Shown: positions 1 through 8,383, counted from the stretch's first letter. The stretch: 64,000 bases of DNA from Sphingomonas sp. Leaf357 (GCF_001423845.1 NZ_LMPM01000002.1:620001-684000); one strand, 5' to 3'. The notes: generated by a model from the letters alone, not told the origin. Translations and numbers: made by a program.

Positions 1-948
1 ACGCGCATCCCCGTCCCCAACGGCCCCGGCATGACGATATTCTCGCCGAACGGAAAATACGGTTACGTCTGTTCGAGCTTCACACCCGAGACCGTGGTGA
101 TCGACACCGCCTCGAAGAAGATCGTCGGTCGCGTCAAGCAGGCGAGCCCGTTCTGCCCTGACATTGCCGCGACGCCCGATGGCAAGCAGGTCTGGTTGAC
201 GCTGAAGGACGTCGGCAAGGTCATGGTGTTCGATGCCAAGCCACCGTTCGCGGTGCTCAAGACGTTCGATACTGGCGCCATCACCAACCACGTCAACATC
301 GCCCGCACCAAGAACGGCCAGTTCGCCTATGTGACGGTCGGTACCGAGAACGTCGTGAAGGTGTTCCGCACCACCGACTTTGCACAGGTCGCGAGCATCC
401 CGGTCGGCGCGCTGCCGCACGGCTTGTGGCCGTCGGGCGACGGCACTCGGATGTATGTCGGGCTGGAGAACGCCGATGCGGTCGCGGCGATCGACACGGC
501 GAGCAACACCGTCATCGCGACGATTCCGATCGGTCAGGGGCCGCAGGGCGTAGCCTATGTTCCCGGCGCGGTGCCGAGCGGCGACGGCAAAACGAACCTT
601 GTGCCGCTCGCGCAGGCAGGCATGAAAGTTCAGCTGACGCTTGGCGGGACCGGTCAAAGCCAGGTGACGCTCTTCGACCAAGGCCAGGTGCAGATCCTGC
701 AAGCCGCCGTCGCCGGGCTCATGCCCAAGATGCCCTATGTCCTCGGGTTGTCGAACCGTGCAGATGGCAGCGGCCCGATCCAGCCTCTGGCGAAGTTCAT
801 GACCAATCCCGCCGGCAGCGCGATCGTCAATGCGATCGGCCCGCTGCGCCAGGTTGTCAGCGAGGCCAAGGGCGACGTGCGTCGCTACCTCGTCGTCGCT
901 CCGGGCGATCCGATGACGATCGGTGCGGCGGTGCAGGTCCAGAAATAG
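1..948 (+). CDS. YVTN-type beta-propeller protein, 5' end outside window
   Basis: The frame is open from base 1, so the first in-frame ATG at 31 is probably internal. The visible 315 residues carry repeated propeller blades of the YVTN/SMP-30 kind, with phrases such as FSPNGKYGYV, VVIDTASKKIVGRV, AAIDTASNTVIATIPIG and GPQGVAYVPG. Such proteins are usually exported beta-propellers that bind other proteins or surfaces; the signal peptide, if any, lies upstream. The last 100 or so residues are not blade-like and are unrecognised. A molybdopterin oxidoreductase follows 65 bp downstream on the same strand and may be cotranscribed. The substrate or partner cannot be told. Confidence 0.75.
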   Translation, partial: TRIPVPNGPGMTIFSPNGKYGYVCSSFTPETVVIDTASKKIVGRVKQASPFCPDIAATPDGKQVWLTLKDVGKVMVFDAKPPFAVLKTFDTGAITNHVNIARTKNGQFAYVTVGTENVVKVFRTTDFAQVASIPVGALPHGLWPSGDGTRMYVGLENADAVAAIDTASNTVIATIPIGQGPQGVAYVPGAVPSGDGKTNLVPLAQAGMKVQLTLGGTGQSQVTLFDQGQVQILQAAVAGLMPKMPYVLGLSNRADGSGPIQPLAKFMTNPAGSAIVNAIGPLRQVVSEAKGDVRRYLVVAPGDPMTIGAAVQVQK

Positions 949-1013
949 CTATCCTTCGATGCTGGCCGTATCCTTCCCGACGCCGGTGCGTTGGGCAGGA
1001 AACGGAGTAGATC

Positions 1014-2126
1014 ATGACAGTACTCGCTCGCGCCGAACGGAACCTCATAGTGCGGTGTCTCGATCCGCTGAACGCGGAGGCGCGGCCGGAAAGCCTCATC
1101 GCTTCGTTCCTGACCCCACAGGCGCACTTCTACATCCGCAGTCACGGGCCGATACCGGACCTGCCCGTGGACCATCGGATCGCGATCGACGGTCTGGTGA
1201 ATCGCCCCGGATGGTTCAGCGTGGCGGAACTGCAAGCGGCGTTTCCCGTGCGGACCGTCGCGGCGACGATGCAGTGCGCGGGAAATCGGCGCGCGCATCT
1301 TCAGGGCGTGGCGGAAACGTCGGGCGATCCGTGGGATGTCGGCGCGATCGGCAATGCCGAATGGACCGGCGTATCGCTTGCCGACGTCCTTGCCGCTGCG
1401 GGCATCGGCGACGGTGCGGCATTCGTCGCGGCGACTGGTGCCGATGAGGTCGATGTCGATGGCGACAAGGCGCCGTATGGCGCGTCGATCTCGCTCGCGA
1501 AGGCGTGCAGCCCGGACGTGCTCCTCGCCTGGGCCATGAACGGTGAGCCGCTCGCGCCCGAGCATGGTGCACCGCTACGGCTCGTCGTTCCAGGCTATGC
1601 CGGCGTGCGCAGTCCCAAATGGCTTACCAGGATCGAGGTTCGGGACCGCCCGTCCGATGCTCCAATCCAGGCGAAGGACTACAAGCTCTTCCCTGCCGAC
1701 GTCGCCAAAGACGACGCCGATTGGGACGCCGGAATGACGATCGAGGAGATGCCCCTGAATGCGGCCATCTGCTCGCCGGTGGATGGTGCCCGGCTCGATG
1801 TCTGTCGCTGCGTTATCCAAGGGTACGCGATCGCTTCCGGGCGGGCGGTATCGCGGGTCGAGATCTCGGCGAATGGTGGAATGGACTGGATTCAGGCCGT
1901 GATCGACCACCCGCCGGGGGCACCGTGGAGTTGGTCGCAATGGGAGGCGGTGGTCGATCTCGTACCAGGAATTCACGTGTTGGTCGTCCGCGCCGTCGAC
2001 GGAGCCGGGCAGATGCAACCAGAACAGCCTAATGCGATTTGGAATTTCGCTGGCTATCTGTCGACGGCGTGGCACAGGGTCACGGTGACGGTTGCGAACG
2101 GCGCGGAGACGCTCAAGGATAGGTAA
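1014..2126 (+). CDS. sulfite oxidase-type molybdopterin-dependent oxidoreductase
   Basis: This 370-residue protein has the sulfite oxidase fold in order: a Mo-cofactor domain (about residues 35-225) and a C-terminal Mo-co dimerisation domain (about 245-365, with CRCVIQGYAIASG and RVEISANGGMDW). The Mo-ligating cysteine is Cys88 in MQCAGNRR, a signature of the family. No N-terminal Tat or Sec signal and no heme domain are visible, so it is predicted to be cytoplasmic, unlike the better known periplasmic SorA or MsrP enzymes. The start ATG has GGAG about 7 bases upstream. The substrate may be sulfite or another oxyanion; the family is certain, the reaction less so. Confidence 0.85.
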   Translation: MTVLARAERNLIVRCLDPLNAEARPESLIASFLTPQAHFYIRSHGPIPDLPVDHRIAIDGLVNRPGWFSVAELQAAFPVRTVAATMQCAGNRRAHLQGVAETSGDPWDVGAIGNAEWTGVSLADVLAAAGIGDGAAFVAATGADEVDVDGDKAPYGASISLAKACSPDVLLAWAMNGEPLAPEHGAPLRLVVPGYAGVRSPKWLTRIEVRDRPSDAPIQAKDYKLFPADVAKDDADWDAGMTIEEMPLNAAICSPVDGARLDVCRCVIQGYAIASGRAVSRVEISANGGMDWIQAVIDHPPGAPWSWSQWEAVVDLVPGIHVLVVRAVDGAGQMQPEQPNAIWNFAGYLSTAWHRVTVTVANGAETLKDR

Positions 2127-2243
2127 GGCCCTGAATAGACGGCGATGCCACGGCATCCTTCCGATTTGGGGAGCTCGCACCACACTAGCCGCATGCCTTG
2201 TTGCTTGCGCGACAGGAGAGGTCGGTTACCCGATCCAACGCCG

Positions 2244-2875
2244 CGCAGGTTCCTGGCGCCGAGTGTCCTCGTTTGCGAGGGCGCGACGGAGGTCGGGCTT
2301 GTGCGTGGACTGGATTTATACTGGACCGAGGGTGGCGGTCGCGCGATCGGCAGCTGTGGCGTGGCGTGGCACTGGCGGACGGAGCCAGATCGAACATGCT
2401 GCAGCGCGCGCTAACCTTCGCCAACGCGGGATATCGAACCGGCCTGGTCCACGATTCTGACACGGAACTTGACGCGGCTGAGTTGGCCGCGCTCACCGCC
2501 GCTGGCGTGACCCGGTTCTTCTGGGACGAGCCGAATATGACCGAGATGCAGATCTTCGCCTCCATCGAAAGAGACGGCGTCGTTCCGCTGCTCGACATCG
2601 CGCGAGAGTGGAACGGCGAGCTCTCGGTGAACGACCAAATTCGCGCGAGAAAGGCGGGGCTAGAGGTTGATGACGGGTCCCTCGGCTTTACAGTGGAGGA
2701 ACGCGGTTTGCTCGGAGCCGCCGCAACGAAAGGCAAGTGGTTCAAGACCGTGAGCTATGCGGAGATGGTGGGCCGAGACGTGGTCGGCCCGCGCATCGAG
2801 GCGAGCGCCGGAACGCTCGTCGCGACGTTGCATTCACTGCGCGCTTGGATGGTGAACGGGGACGAGGCGGTCTGA
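2244..2875 (+). pseudogene. remnant of OLD/GajA-like TOPRIM endonuclease (frameshifted, N-terminus lost)
   Basis: Two frames together give the C-terminal TOPRIM domain of an OLD-family nuclease. Frame 3 carries RFLAPSVLVCEGATEVG with the TOPRIM glutamate; frame 2 carries GLVHDSDTEL with the TOPRIM aspartates and runs to the stop at 2873-2875. The frames meet at 2356-2370, where GTGGC occurs three times in tandem. Removing one 5-base unit restores a continuous reading of GSCGVALADGARSN, so slipped-strand expansion is the likely cause. The N-terminal ATPase domain (roughly 400 residues in relatives) is absent upstream. The following helicase remnant is the usual partner of such nucleases in Gabija-like defence pairs. 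Family assignment is from motifs only. Confidence 0.6.
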
Positions 2876-2876
2876 C

Positions 2877-3812
2877 GTAACGCTGTTCCACCTTCCTTCC
2901 GGGTCGATTATCGCCCCCGCCGGCTGCGGCAAGCCACAGACGATCGTCGACGCTCTCGCCGAACACGACGGCGCGCCGGTGCTAGTGCTGACCCAAACCA
3001 ACGCGGGCGTCACCGCCCTGCGACTGCGGCTGAACCGCGCCGCGGTCCCGTCGACGCGCTATAGGCTCGCAACGATCGACGGCTGGGCCCTAAAGCTGAT
3101 CAGTCTTTATCCCGGCCTCGCGGGCCGCCGTAACGGTGACGGCGTGATCGATTATCCGGCGACCCGCGGCGCTGCCGTCGCGATTGTGGAGAGCGGGGTG
3201 CTCTCGCCGGTGCTACGGGCCATCTACGGTCGTTTGGTCGTCGACGAATATCAGGACTGCTCGGCTCAACAGCACTGGCTAATCCGCGCGCTTGCGGCGG
3301 AATTGCCCTCTCCCGTGCTCGGTGATCCCCTGCAGTGTGTGTTCGATTTCAACGGCGCCCCTACCGACTGGACGCTGGACGTGCTGGCGGCCTTTCCTAC
3401 CGTCCTACAGCTAGATGAGCCGCACCGCTGGATGAATGCGGGTCAGGAGGAGTTCTGTCGATGGCTACTCGACATTCGGGAACCCCTTCTACGCGGCACT
3501 TCCATCGATTTAGAGAACGCGCCGGCTAATCTTCGCTGGCAGGTATTCCCCGCGGACGTCGGGGAAAGGTTGCCTGCGCGAATGGCTGCAGTGCTGGCGG
3601 AATCGGAGAATTTTCTACCGGACCACAAGCTGATGGTGATCGCTGACTCCCAGCCGGTGAGCACGCGGTTGGACTTCGCGAGAGCAACGCGCGGGATGCA
3701 GGTAGTTGAACCTGTTGATCTGAAGGACATGATAGAGGCTGCCGCGAGGATCGACGCGACCGTCGGCGTCGCTCGTCTGAACGCCGTCATCGGCTTCGTT
3801 CGAGATACGATG
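2877..3812 (+). pseudogene. truncated UvrD/GajB-like helicase remnant
   Basis: The frame encodes the N-terminal half of a UvrD-type superfamily 1 helicase: IIAPAGCGKPQT (Walker A, with Pro where Thr/Ser is needed), a Q/T region VLTQTNAGV, VVDEYQDCSAQQ (motif II), LGDPLQCVFDFNG (motif III) and LDEPHRW (motif IV-like). Homology seems to end near MKGP at 3812, where a hairpin and an oppositely oriented gene begin; the open frame to 4085 is antisense to that gene. No ATG or GTG precedes Walker A in frame; GTA at 2877 may be a decayed GTG. It directly follows the TOPRIM nuclease remnant, as in Gabija. The damage implies it is not functional. Confidence 0.65.
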
Positions 3813-3851
3813 AAGGGGCCAGCGTGGTCGTGCGGCAACGCCGGCCCCTTC
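3812..3851 (-). terminator. GC-rich hairpin after the exonuclease operon; left edge of the mobile region
   Basis: A 9-bp perfect stem (GAAGGGGCC with GGCCCCTTC), extendable by GCG/CGC past one mismatch, lies 18 bases beyond the stop of the leftward gene ending at 3870. There is no T-tract, so it is a weak intrinsic terminator candidate. It also marks the point where the helicase remnant stops. Confidence 0.4.
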
Positions 3852-3869
3852 GCCAAGTCCAAGGCAGTT

Positions 3870-4751
3870 TCAGGCCGCGTCCTGCTCCAACCATGGTGCC
3901 AGGATCGCCGCGTCGTTCGCAGCCTTCTCGAACTTGGCCGTGAACCGCCGTTGCCGATGAGCATCGAGCGCGGCGATGTAGCCGCGACCTTCACGCAACT
4001 GGATAACACGACGCAGGATCCGGTCTTCGACCGCATCCGCCTCGGCCCGCGGGTCGGTCAACCTGCGCCACCGGGCGAGCAGTAGTGCCGTCGAGATCAC
4101 GTCGATCTCGCACGCGCTTTGCACATCGTCCCATCGTCCAGTGTAGATCAGGTTCGTGACCGCGAATGGCGGGCAGGTCAGCTTGCCCGGGATATCCATA
4201 ACCGCAAGCACCTCGGCCAGATGGATCGGCTTCATGCGCATGCCGGCGGTATATGCACGCGCCAGATCGAGGTGGCGGTCCTTGTGAAAGCCACCGTTTG
4301 CCAGCCAGCGCCAACCGTGCGGCAGGGTCAGGCCGTGGCGCATGCACCCGCTGATCATCAGCGGCAGGTCATGGGCAAGGCCCATCCAAGTGCAGATTTC
4401 GGCGTCCGCAGGTGCCTCTGACAAGACTTGCAGGATGCCGGCGAGCACGTCTCGCTCGCTGTGATCCGGCGCAGACAGCGTTACGAAGCGCTGCACGTCG
4501 ATGCCGCCCTGCGAATCCTCGACGAGCACCATCATCGCGGCAGTCGTAATCGTCTGGAACGGCCACCTGGGGCACGTCAGCGGGTCTTCGCTGCGCTGGT
4601 ACCCGCGCCGGATCGGCTTGTCGTCAGCGGGAACCCACCGTTCCATCTGCTGGTATCGCTTGTGAGCGGTGTCGTCGATCACGGCCGACTCAATGTCGAG
4701 CACGATCCAGGAACGCGGACCGCGCGGGGTGGTGATGGTGTCGATCTTCAT
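3870..4751 (-). CDS. predicted 3'-5' exonuclease, PolB-exonuclease-like
   Basis: This 293-residue protein resembles the predicted 3'-5' exonucleases related to the proofreading domain of family B polymerases (DnaQ-like RNase H fold). Motif I is LDIES (Asp19, Glu21), a motif II-like HDLPLM holds Asp128, HLDLARAY holds Asp162, and the last acidic residue is Asp217 in EIDVISTALLLARW. The segment LAEVLAVMDIPGKL matches the family's conserved IPGK region. I chose ATG 4751 because GGAG lies 7 bases before it; the open frame extends further upstream without support. It is the last gene of a five-gene leftward operon that holds two related proteins. The DNA or RNA substrate is unknown. Confidence 0.7.
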   Translation of the reverse strand: MKIDTITTPRGPRSWIVLDIESAVIDDTAHKRYQQMERWVPADDKPIRRGYQRSEDPLTCPRWPFQTITTAAMMVLVEDSQGGIDVQRFVTLSAPDHSERDVLAGILQVLSEAPADAEICTWMGLAHDLPLMISGCMRHGLTLPHGWRWLANGGFHKDRHLDLARAYTAGMRMKPIHLAEVLAVMDIPGKLTCPPFAVTNLIYTGRWDDVQSACEIDVISTALLLARWRRLTDPRAEADAVEDRILRRVIQLREGRGYIAALDAHRQRRFTAKFEKAANDAAILAPWLEQDAA

Positions 4752-4773
4752 GATGGTCTCCGAATTGGGTAAT

Positions 4774-4798
4774 CGGCGGGCGCAACGTGCGCCCGCCG
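4774..4798 (-). repeat. perfect intercistronic hairpin
   Basis: A perfect 10-bp inverted repeat (CGGCGGGCGC and its complement) with a 5-base loop fills most of the gap between the genes ending at 4805 and starting at 4751. It could attenuate read-through or stabilise one segment of the operon mRNA. Comparable hairpins occur at 7007-7037 and, smaller, near 5370. Confidence 0.6.
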
Positions 4799-4804
4799 GG
4801 GATT

Positions 4805-5356
4805 TCACGAGAAGCGGATGGGGGCGTCGATGGGCGCGTTCGATGCGGCCCAATCGCCGCCGAAGGGCATGAAGCGGTTGCCGTCGAGGAGCTCGGCGTC
4901 GCGGCTTTCAGCAGCCTTGTGGATCCGCATCGTCGCGAGACGCACACCCCGCACCAGATGCTGGGGCAGTCCCGGACCTCGCTGCAACAAGCCGCGATCG
5001 CCGACCCAGATCGTCATCTTTTCGCGGGGCGACACAAAGGCGAGCCGATCCTCTCCCCATATGAAGGCTTGGCAGTCGCTGATGACATCGACCGACAGGA
5101 CGTCGCGCAGGACGACTGTGTAGCCTGATGGACGCTTCGCCTTCGTGTTAGCCCAATGTGCGCAGATGACGTCGCGGTCCGCCTGCTGGGCGAGCCGCGC
5201 GAGTTCCATGCCACGTTGAACGCCGTCGAGGCCGGTAGCGCAGAACAGGATGCTTTCTAGCGCAGGCTTAAACGTCGGCACGCCAGCGAGCTGCCGCAGA
5301 GCAAGCATCCAGTTCTGGTGCCGGGCCTGCATCGGCAAGGTCTTGGTCGTCGTCAT
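4805..5356 (-). CDS. hypothetical protein of the exonuclease/AAA operon
   Basis: A 183-residue soluble protein that I do not recognise. The start ATG 5356 has GGAG about 8 bases upstream; an in-frame ATG 48 bases earlier lacks such a site. The middle reads like a small mixed alpha/beta domain (VVLRDVLSVDVISDCQAFIWGEDRLAFVSPREKMTIWVG). The C-terminus is polar and ends in FS. No catalytic motif, signal peptide or membrane segment is visible. It sits between the AAA+ ATPase (upstream) and an exonuclease (downstream), so a joint role with them is likely. Confidence 0.7.
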   Translation of the reverse strand: MTTTKTLPMQARHQNWMLALRQLAGVPTFKPALESILFCATGLDGVQRGMELARLAQQADRDVICAHWANTKAKRPSGYTVVLRDVLSVDVISDCQAFIWGEDRLAFVSPREKMTIWVGDRGLLQRGPGLPQHLVRGVRLATMRIHKAAESRDAELLDGNRFMPFGGDWAASNAPIDAPIRFS

Positions 5357-5441
5357 ATCATTACTCCATTGCGTGACGGCCTGTCGGCCGAAGCATTTTT
5401 CCATCTTCCATGGTGCTCATCACTTTCCCTCCAGAACGGGA

Positions 5442-6371
5442 TCAGTTGACCGTGCGGGGCACGTGTCGCGCGGACACCGCCACCAGCGTCTCGATCGCGC
5501 GGCGCAGGCGGCGGACCGAGCGGGTGTTGCGAAACAGGCGCAGCAGTGACGCCTCGGCAGCGACCTCAATGTGCGGCAGCGCCGATGGCGGCAGTCCGGC
5601 GTCGCGGGCGACTGATCGCCAGAGGTTGGCGAGGACCAGTTCGGCATGCTCCGGCCCGGGGCCGGCCACCTCGACCACATCGACCCGTGACAGCAGCGGA
5701 GCTGGCAGTCGATCTATCCGGTTAGCGGTCAGCACCCAGTTGACGTGAGACAGGTCGATCTCAACGGCGAGACAGCCGTCGAAGAAGCGGGCGGCGGTCG
5801 ACCGTTCGAGCATACCGCGCAACGTCGCGACCGGATCGCCGTTGTCACCGCATGCTACCTTCTCGACCTCGTCGATGACGACGACGGGGTTGGCGGTGCC
5901 GGTCCGCAACATCGTCATCGCCGGCAAACATGGCTGCGTATGGCGAAATCCGCGCGGGTTGCCTGCCAGCTCGACGTTGGAGTTCACCCCGGCGAACGAC
6001 AACACGGCGTCACCGCATCCCGACAGCGCGCCGAGGCGCCTCGCGAGGTGGGTTTTGCCTGCACCCGGCGGGCCGACCAGCAATACCGGCCGCAACGACA
6101 ACCATGGCCGCCCCGCCCATAGGCTGAACGCCGCCTGGTCGGCGATCCGATCAATCGCGGCTGTCATCCACGGCGCTTCGGCCCTTAGAGCTGCTGCGAT
6201 GCGCGGTTCTTTGTCCTGTCGCGCCCGTGTCAGTGTCGATGCCCCCGCCAGCGGCAATGGCGTGGTCAGCGGTTCATACAACGTCGCGATTGATGTCATC
6301 CACTCGGCGCCGTTGCCCTCGCTGGGAATCGAACGACACGGGCGGATGTATGCTTTGCCGTCGACAACCAT
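5442..6371 (-). CDS. AAA+ ATPase, Lon-like
   Basis: A 309-residue AAA+ ATPase with Walker A GPPGAGKTH (about residues 100-108), Walker B VVVIDEVEK (about 162-170), sensor 1 in NWVLTANRIDRLP and an arginine-finger-like LLSRVD. The arrangement resembles the ATPase core of Lon without protease or N-terminal substrate domains, as in many mobile-element AAA+ proteins. The ATG overlaps the stop of the upstream gene as TGATG, which implies translational coupling and excludes the longer open frame starting at 6467. Its product may remodel a nucleoprotein or drive the exonucleases of the same operon; this is inference from position. Confidence 0.8.
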   Translation of the reverse strand: MVVDGKAYIRPCRSIPSEGNGAEWMTSIATLYEPLTTPLPLAGASTLTRARQDKEPRIAAALRAEAPWMTAAIDRIADQAAFSLWAGRPWLSLRPVLLVGPPGAGKTHLARRLGALSGCGDAVLSFAGVNSNVELAGNPRGFRHTQPCLPAMTMLRTGTANPVVVIDEVEKVACGDNGDPVATLRGMLERSTAARFFDGCLAVEIDLSHVNWVLTANRIDRLPAPLLSRVDVVEVAGPGPEHAELVLANLWRSVARDAGLPPSALPHIEVAAEASLLRLFRNTRSVRRLRRAIETLVAVSARHVPRTVN

Positions 6372-6985
6372 CACAGCCGCACCTGTGCGTCCGGGGTGGA
6401 AATCCAGGCTTCGGTCGCGGCAACCAGCGACTCGCAATCCTCGCGGCTTTTCAGCCACAGCCGCCACGTCGCTTTCACGCGCGCGGCGAGATGTTCGCGG
6501 ATCGCACCGTGGTGGCCGGTTCGGTGGGCCTCGGCCAGATCCGCCCGTGTCATGGGCACGAACGGGATGCCGTTCGCGTGCGCGATCGCATCGAACGAAG
6601 TGGCGCCGGTGCCCCCGTAGGCATCGGCCACGTCGATCACCTCAGCCTTAAAGACCATATCCAGCTCGCGCAGCATCCTGGCCGCCGCGATCGTATCGCG
6701 CGCGGTCTCGGCAACGGCGATGAGCGAGGGCACCACGATGTCCTCCCCACGCCACAGCAGCAGTCGCTCCGGCGGGATGTGAAAAGCGTCCGCCAACCAG
6801 GATATCGTCTCGGCGGGGTCGTCGGTCACGGTGGTACTGTGCGCGGTCAGATCGAATCCTAGGCGACCGAACCTGTAATGGCAGGTCAGCATGGCGGCGC
6901 CGACCAGCAGCGTACGTGCGGGACGTTCCCCCAGTGCGAACTGGTGGATCCAGGATGTGGCGAGAACGACGGTGTCGGTGGGCAT
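6371..6985 (-). CDS. exonuclease-like protein, probably catalytically degenerate
   Basis: A 204-residue protein with GAGGAA before ATG 6985. Its C-terminal half, with AIAHANGIPFVPMTR and HLAARVKATWRLWL, lines up by eye with the IPGK region and last helix of the exonucleases at 3870 and 7065. The usual acidic motifs are not evident: motif I would fall near VVLATSWIHQ, without D-x-E, and the final helix has no aspartate at the metal-binding position. I therefore read it as a non-catalytic paralogue, perhaps a subunit or regulator. This relation is an eye alignment and could be wrong. It is translationally coupled to the AAA+ gene downstream. Confidence 0.6.
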   Translation of the reverse strand: MPTDTVVLATSWIHQFALGERPARTLLVGAAMLTCHYRFGRLGFDLTAHSTTVTDDPAETISWLADAFHIPPERLLLWRGEDIVVPSLIAVAETARDTIAAARMLRELDMVFKAEVIDVADAYGGTGATSFDAIAHANGIPFVPMTRADLAEAHRTGHHGAIREHLAARVKATWRLWLKSREDCESLVAATEAWISTPDAQVRL

Positions 6986-7006
6986 GGATATTCCTCAAAA
7001 CGAAAG

Positions 7007-7037
7007 CGGCCCGGCCATCACGAGGATGACCGGGCCG
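7007..7037 (-). repeat. intercistronic hairpin between two operon genes
   Basis: A 12-bp inverted repeat with one mismatch (left arm CGGCCCGGCCAT) and a 7-base loop lies in the 79-bp gap before the gene starting at 6985. It has no T-tract and is more likely an mRNA stabiliser or attenuator than a full terminator. Confidence 0.5.
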
Positions 7038-7064
7038 ATGGTGCGTTGGTGGCGCTGGCGGTGT

Positions 7065-7880
7065 TCAGGCGGTGGCGAAGGCGCGCTCGTCCTCCTCTCT
7101 CCGCAACCTGGCGGTAACTCGTTCCAACGCAGCGGCGACATCGGCGTGCAGCGCGCGCGGACGGCACCAGCGCATCAACTCGCAATCGACAAAGGCCGAC
7201 AGGTGCGCCAGGTCCGGTGTTGCTTCAATGTGCCGAGCCAACGCCGCCATTGGTCGCGTCACCAGCGCCTCGGTGGCGGCGCGCGACGCGGTCCACGCGA
7301 AATGCAGGCACATGGTAGCGACCGCGTCTTCCATTACATAGCGGCGGATGCGTTCGGTTTCGCCGGCTTCCCATAATGCTGCAACATCACCGCCCGAGAC
7401 GTCCGTCTTCACCGGGATGCCGACTGCATTGCACAGATCTGCCAGCCCGACCTTGCGACCGAAGGACGAATATTGGTCGGCAAGATCGGCATGCTCGCCG
7501 CCGAAGCGAGGCGCCGCAGCGTGGTCGGCGATCGCCTTCAGGTTCCACAGCCTTGCCCGCTGGGCGGCGAGCCGCAGGACAAGCGCGTCGAACTGGCGAC
7601 CGTTATAGCTGGTCACGACGTCCACCGCCGCCATCCGCCGGTCGGCCTCGCGGATCAGATCGGCCTCTTGCGTATCACCGGACACGACCAGCGCGGCGAT
7701 ATCAAAGGTCCACTCGCCGCCCCGGCTTCGCGCTTCGGCGAATCCGGCAGCGACCGGCATGTGGGTCGGCCACGGCGGGAACGATCCGTCCGGCGTCTGC
7801 GGCGCGATGGTCTCGAGATCGTAGGCCAGCACCGCGCCTGGAGCGCGCGTGTGGTCCGGCAAGCGCAGGGATGCGCGCAT
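7065..7880 (-). CDS. predicted 3'-5' exonuclease, PolB-exonuclease-like, full active site
   Basis: This 271-residue protein shows the complete DnaQ-like set: YDLET (Asp21, Glu23) as motif I, TSYNGRQFD (Asn93, Asp98) as motif II, HADLADQY (Asp132), CNAVGIPVKTD, and YVMEDAVAT (Asp185) as motif III. This matches the predicted PolB-related 3'-5' exonuclease family; the last 70 residues are an added helical tail. ATG 7880 is preceded by GAGGTG. It is the first gene of the leftward operon 7880-3870, and the 203-bp gap to the divergent gene at 8084 should hold the promoter. Of the three related proteins in the operon it has the best preserved active site. Confidence 0.8.
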   Translation of the reverse strand: MRASLRLPDHTRAPGAVLAYDLETIAPQTPDGSFPPWPTHMPVAAGFAEARSRGGEWTFDIAALVVSGDTQEADLIREADRRMAAVDVVTSYNGRQFDALVLRLAAQRARLWNLKAIADHAAAPRFGGEHADLADQYSSFGRKVGLADLCNAVGIPVKTDVSGGDVAALWEAGETERIRRYVMEDAVATMCLHFAWTASRAATEALVTRPMAALARHIEATPDLAHLSAFVDCELMRWCRPRALHADVAAALERVTARLRREEDERAFATA

Positions 7881-8083
7881 GGTTCACCTCATTCATGGAA
7901 GCGGGGCTCGCCCGCGGGACGATCAGAGCGCCGGGGCCGGCGCGAAAACGCACCTTTTCCCTTCAACACCCTGATCGCAGACCCCGGTCGCCAGCCGGCT
8001 TTTCCATCGATTGCACAAGCGAAAGGCAACTGCGCGGGGCAATCTCAACGCGCCTTTAATGCATTCATTGTCATAACTGCAGG

Positions 8084-8383
8084 ATGCAGAACACGGCGCA
8101 TGACGCAAACGCAGACAACGATGCCCCGCAGAACCCTTATTTCAGCCCGACTCTAGACCATCTGGAGCGACGTCTCGGCGTGCCGGTGCCGTCAGACCAA
8201 GTGGCCTGCCGCGACTGTCCGGCGTCGATCTGGTATTGGGACGAGCAAGAGAATCTGCTCTGCCGCTGTTCGGCGATGCACATGATGACGTGGGGCGCGG
8301 GCGAACCGCCGATCCTATTTTGCGATGGCCGGGAGCAAGCAGTTGCAAGGATGATCGCAGAACGTGCGTCTCAGCGCCCCTGA
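8084..8383 (+). CDS. small Cys-rich hypothetical protein
   Basis: A 99-residue protein of unknown function. Two cysteine pairs, VACRDCPAS and LLCRCSAMH, plus a further Cys in ILFCDG, suggest a small metal-binding domain. Around them are aromatic residues (IWYWDEQ). The ATG at 8084 has a purine-rich GCAGG directly adjacent, so the start is poorly supported, but no other start exists in frame. It diverges from the exonuclease operon and its end overlaps the relaxase gene end by 13 bases, convergently. Confidence 0.55.
   Translation: MQNTAHDANADNDAPQNPYFSPTLDHLERRLGVPVPSDQVACRDCPASIWYWDEQENLLCRCSAMHMMTWGAGEPPILFCDGREQAVARMIAERASQRP

Noticed and set aside
3822..4085. C-terminal part of the helicase frame
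   Set aside because: These codons are antisense to the exonuclease gene ending at 3870; helicase similarity stops near 3812.
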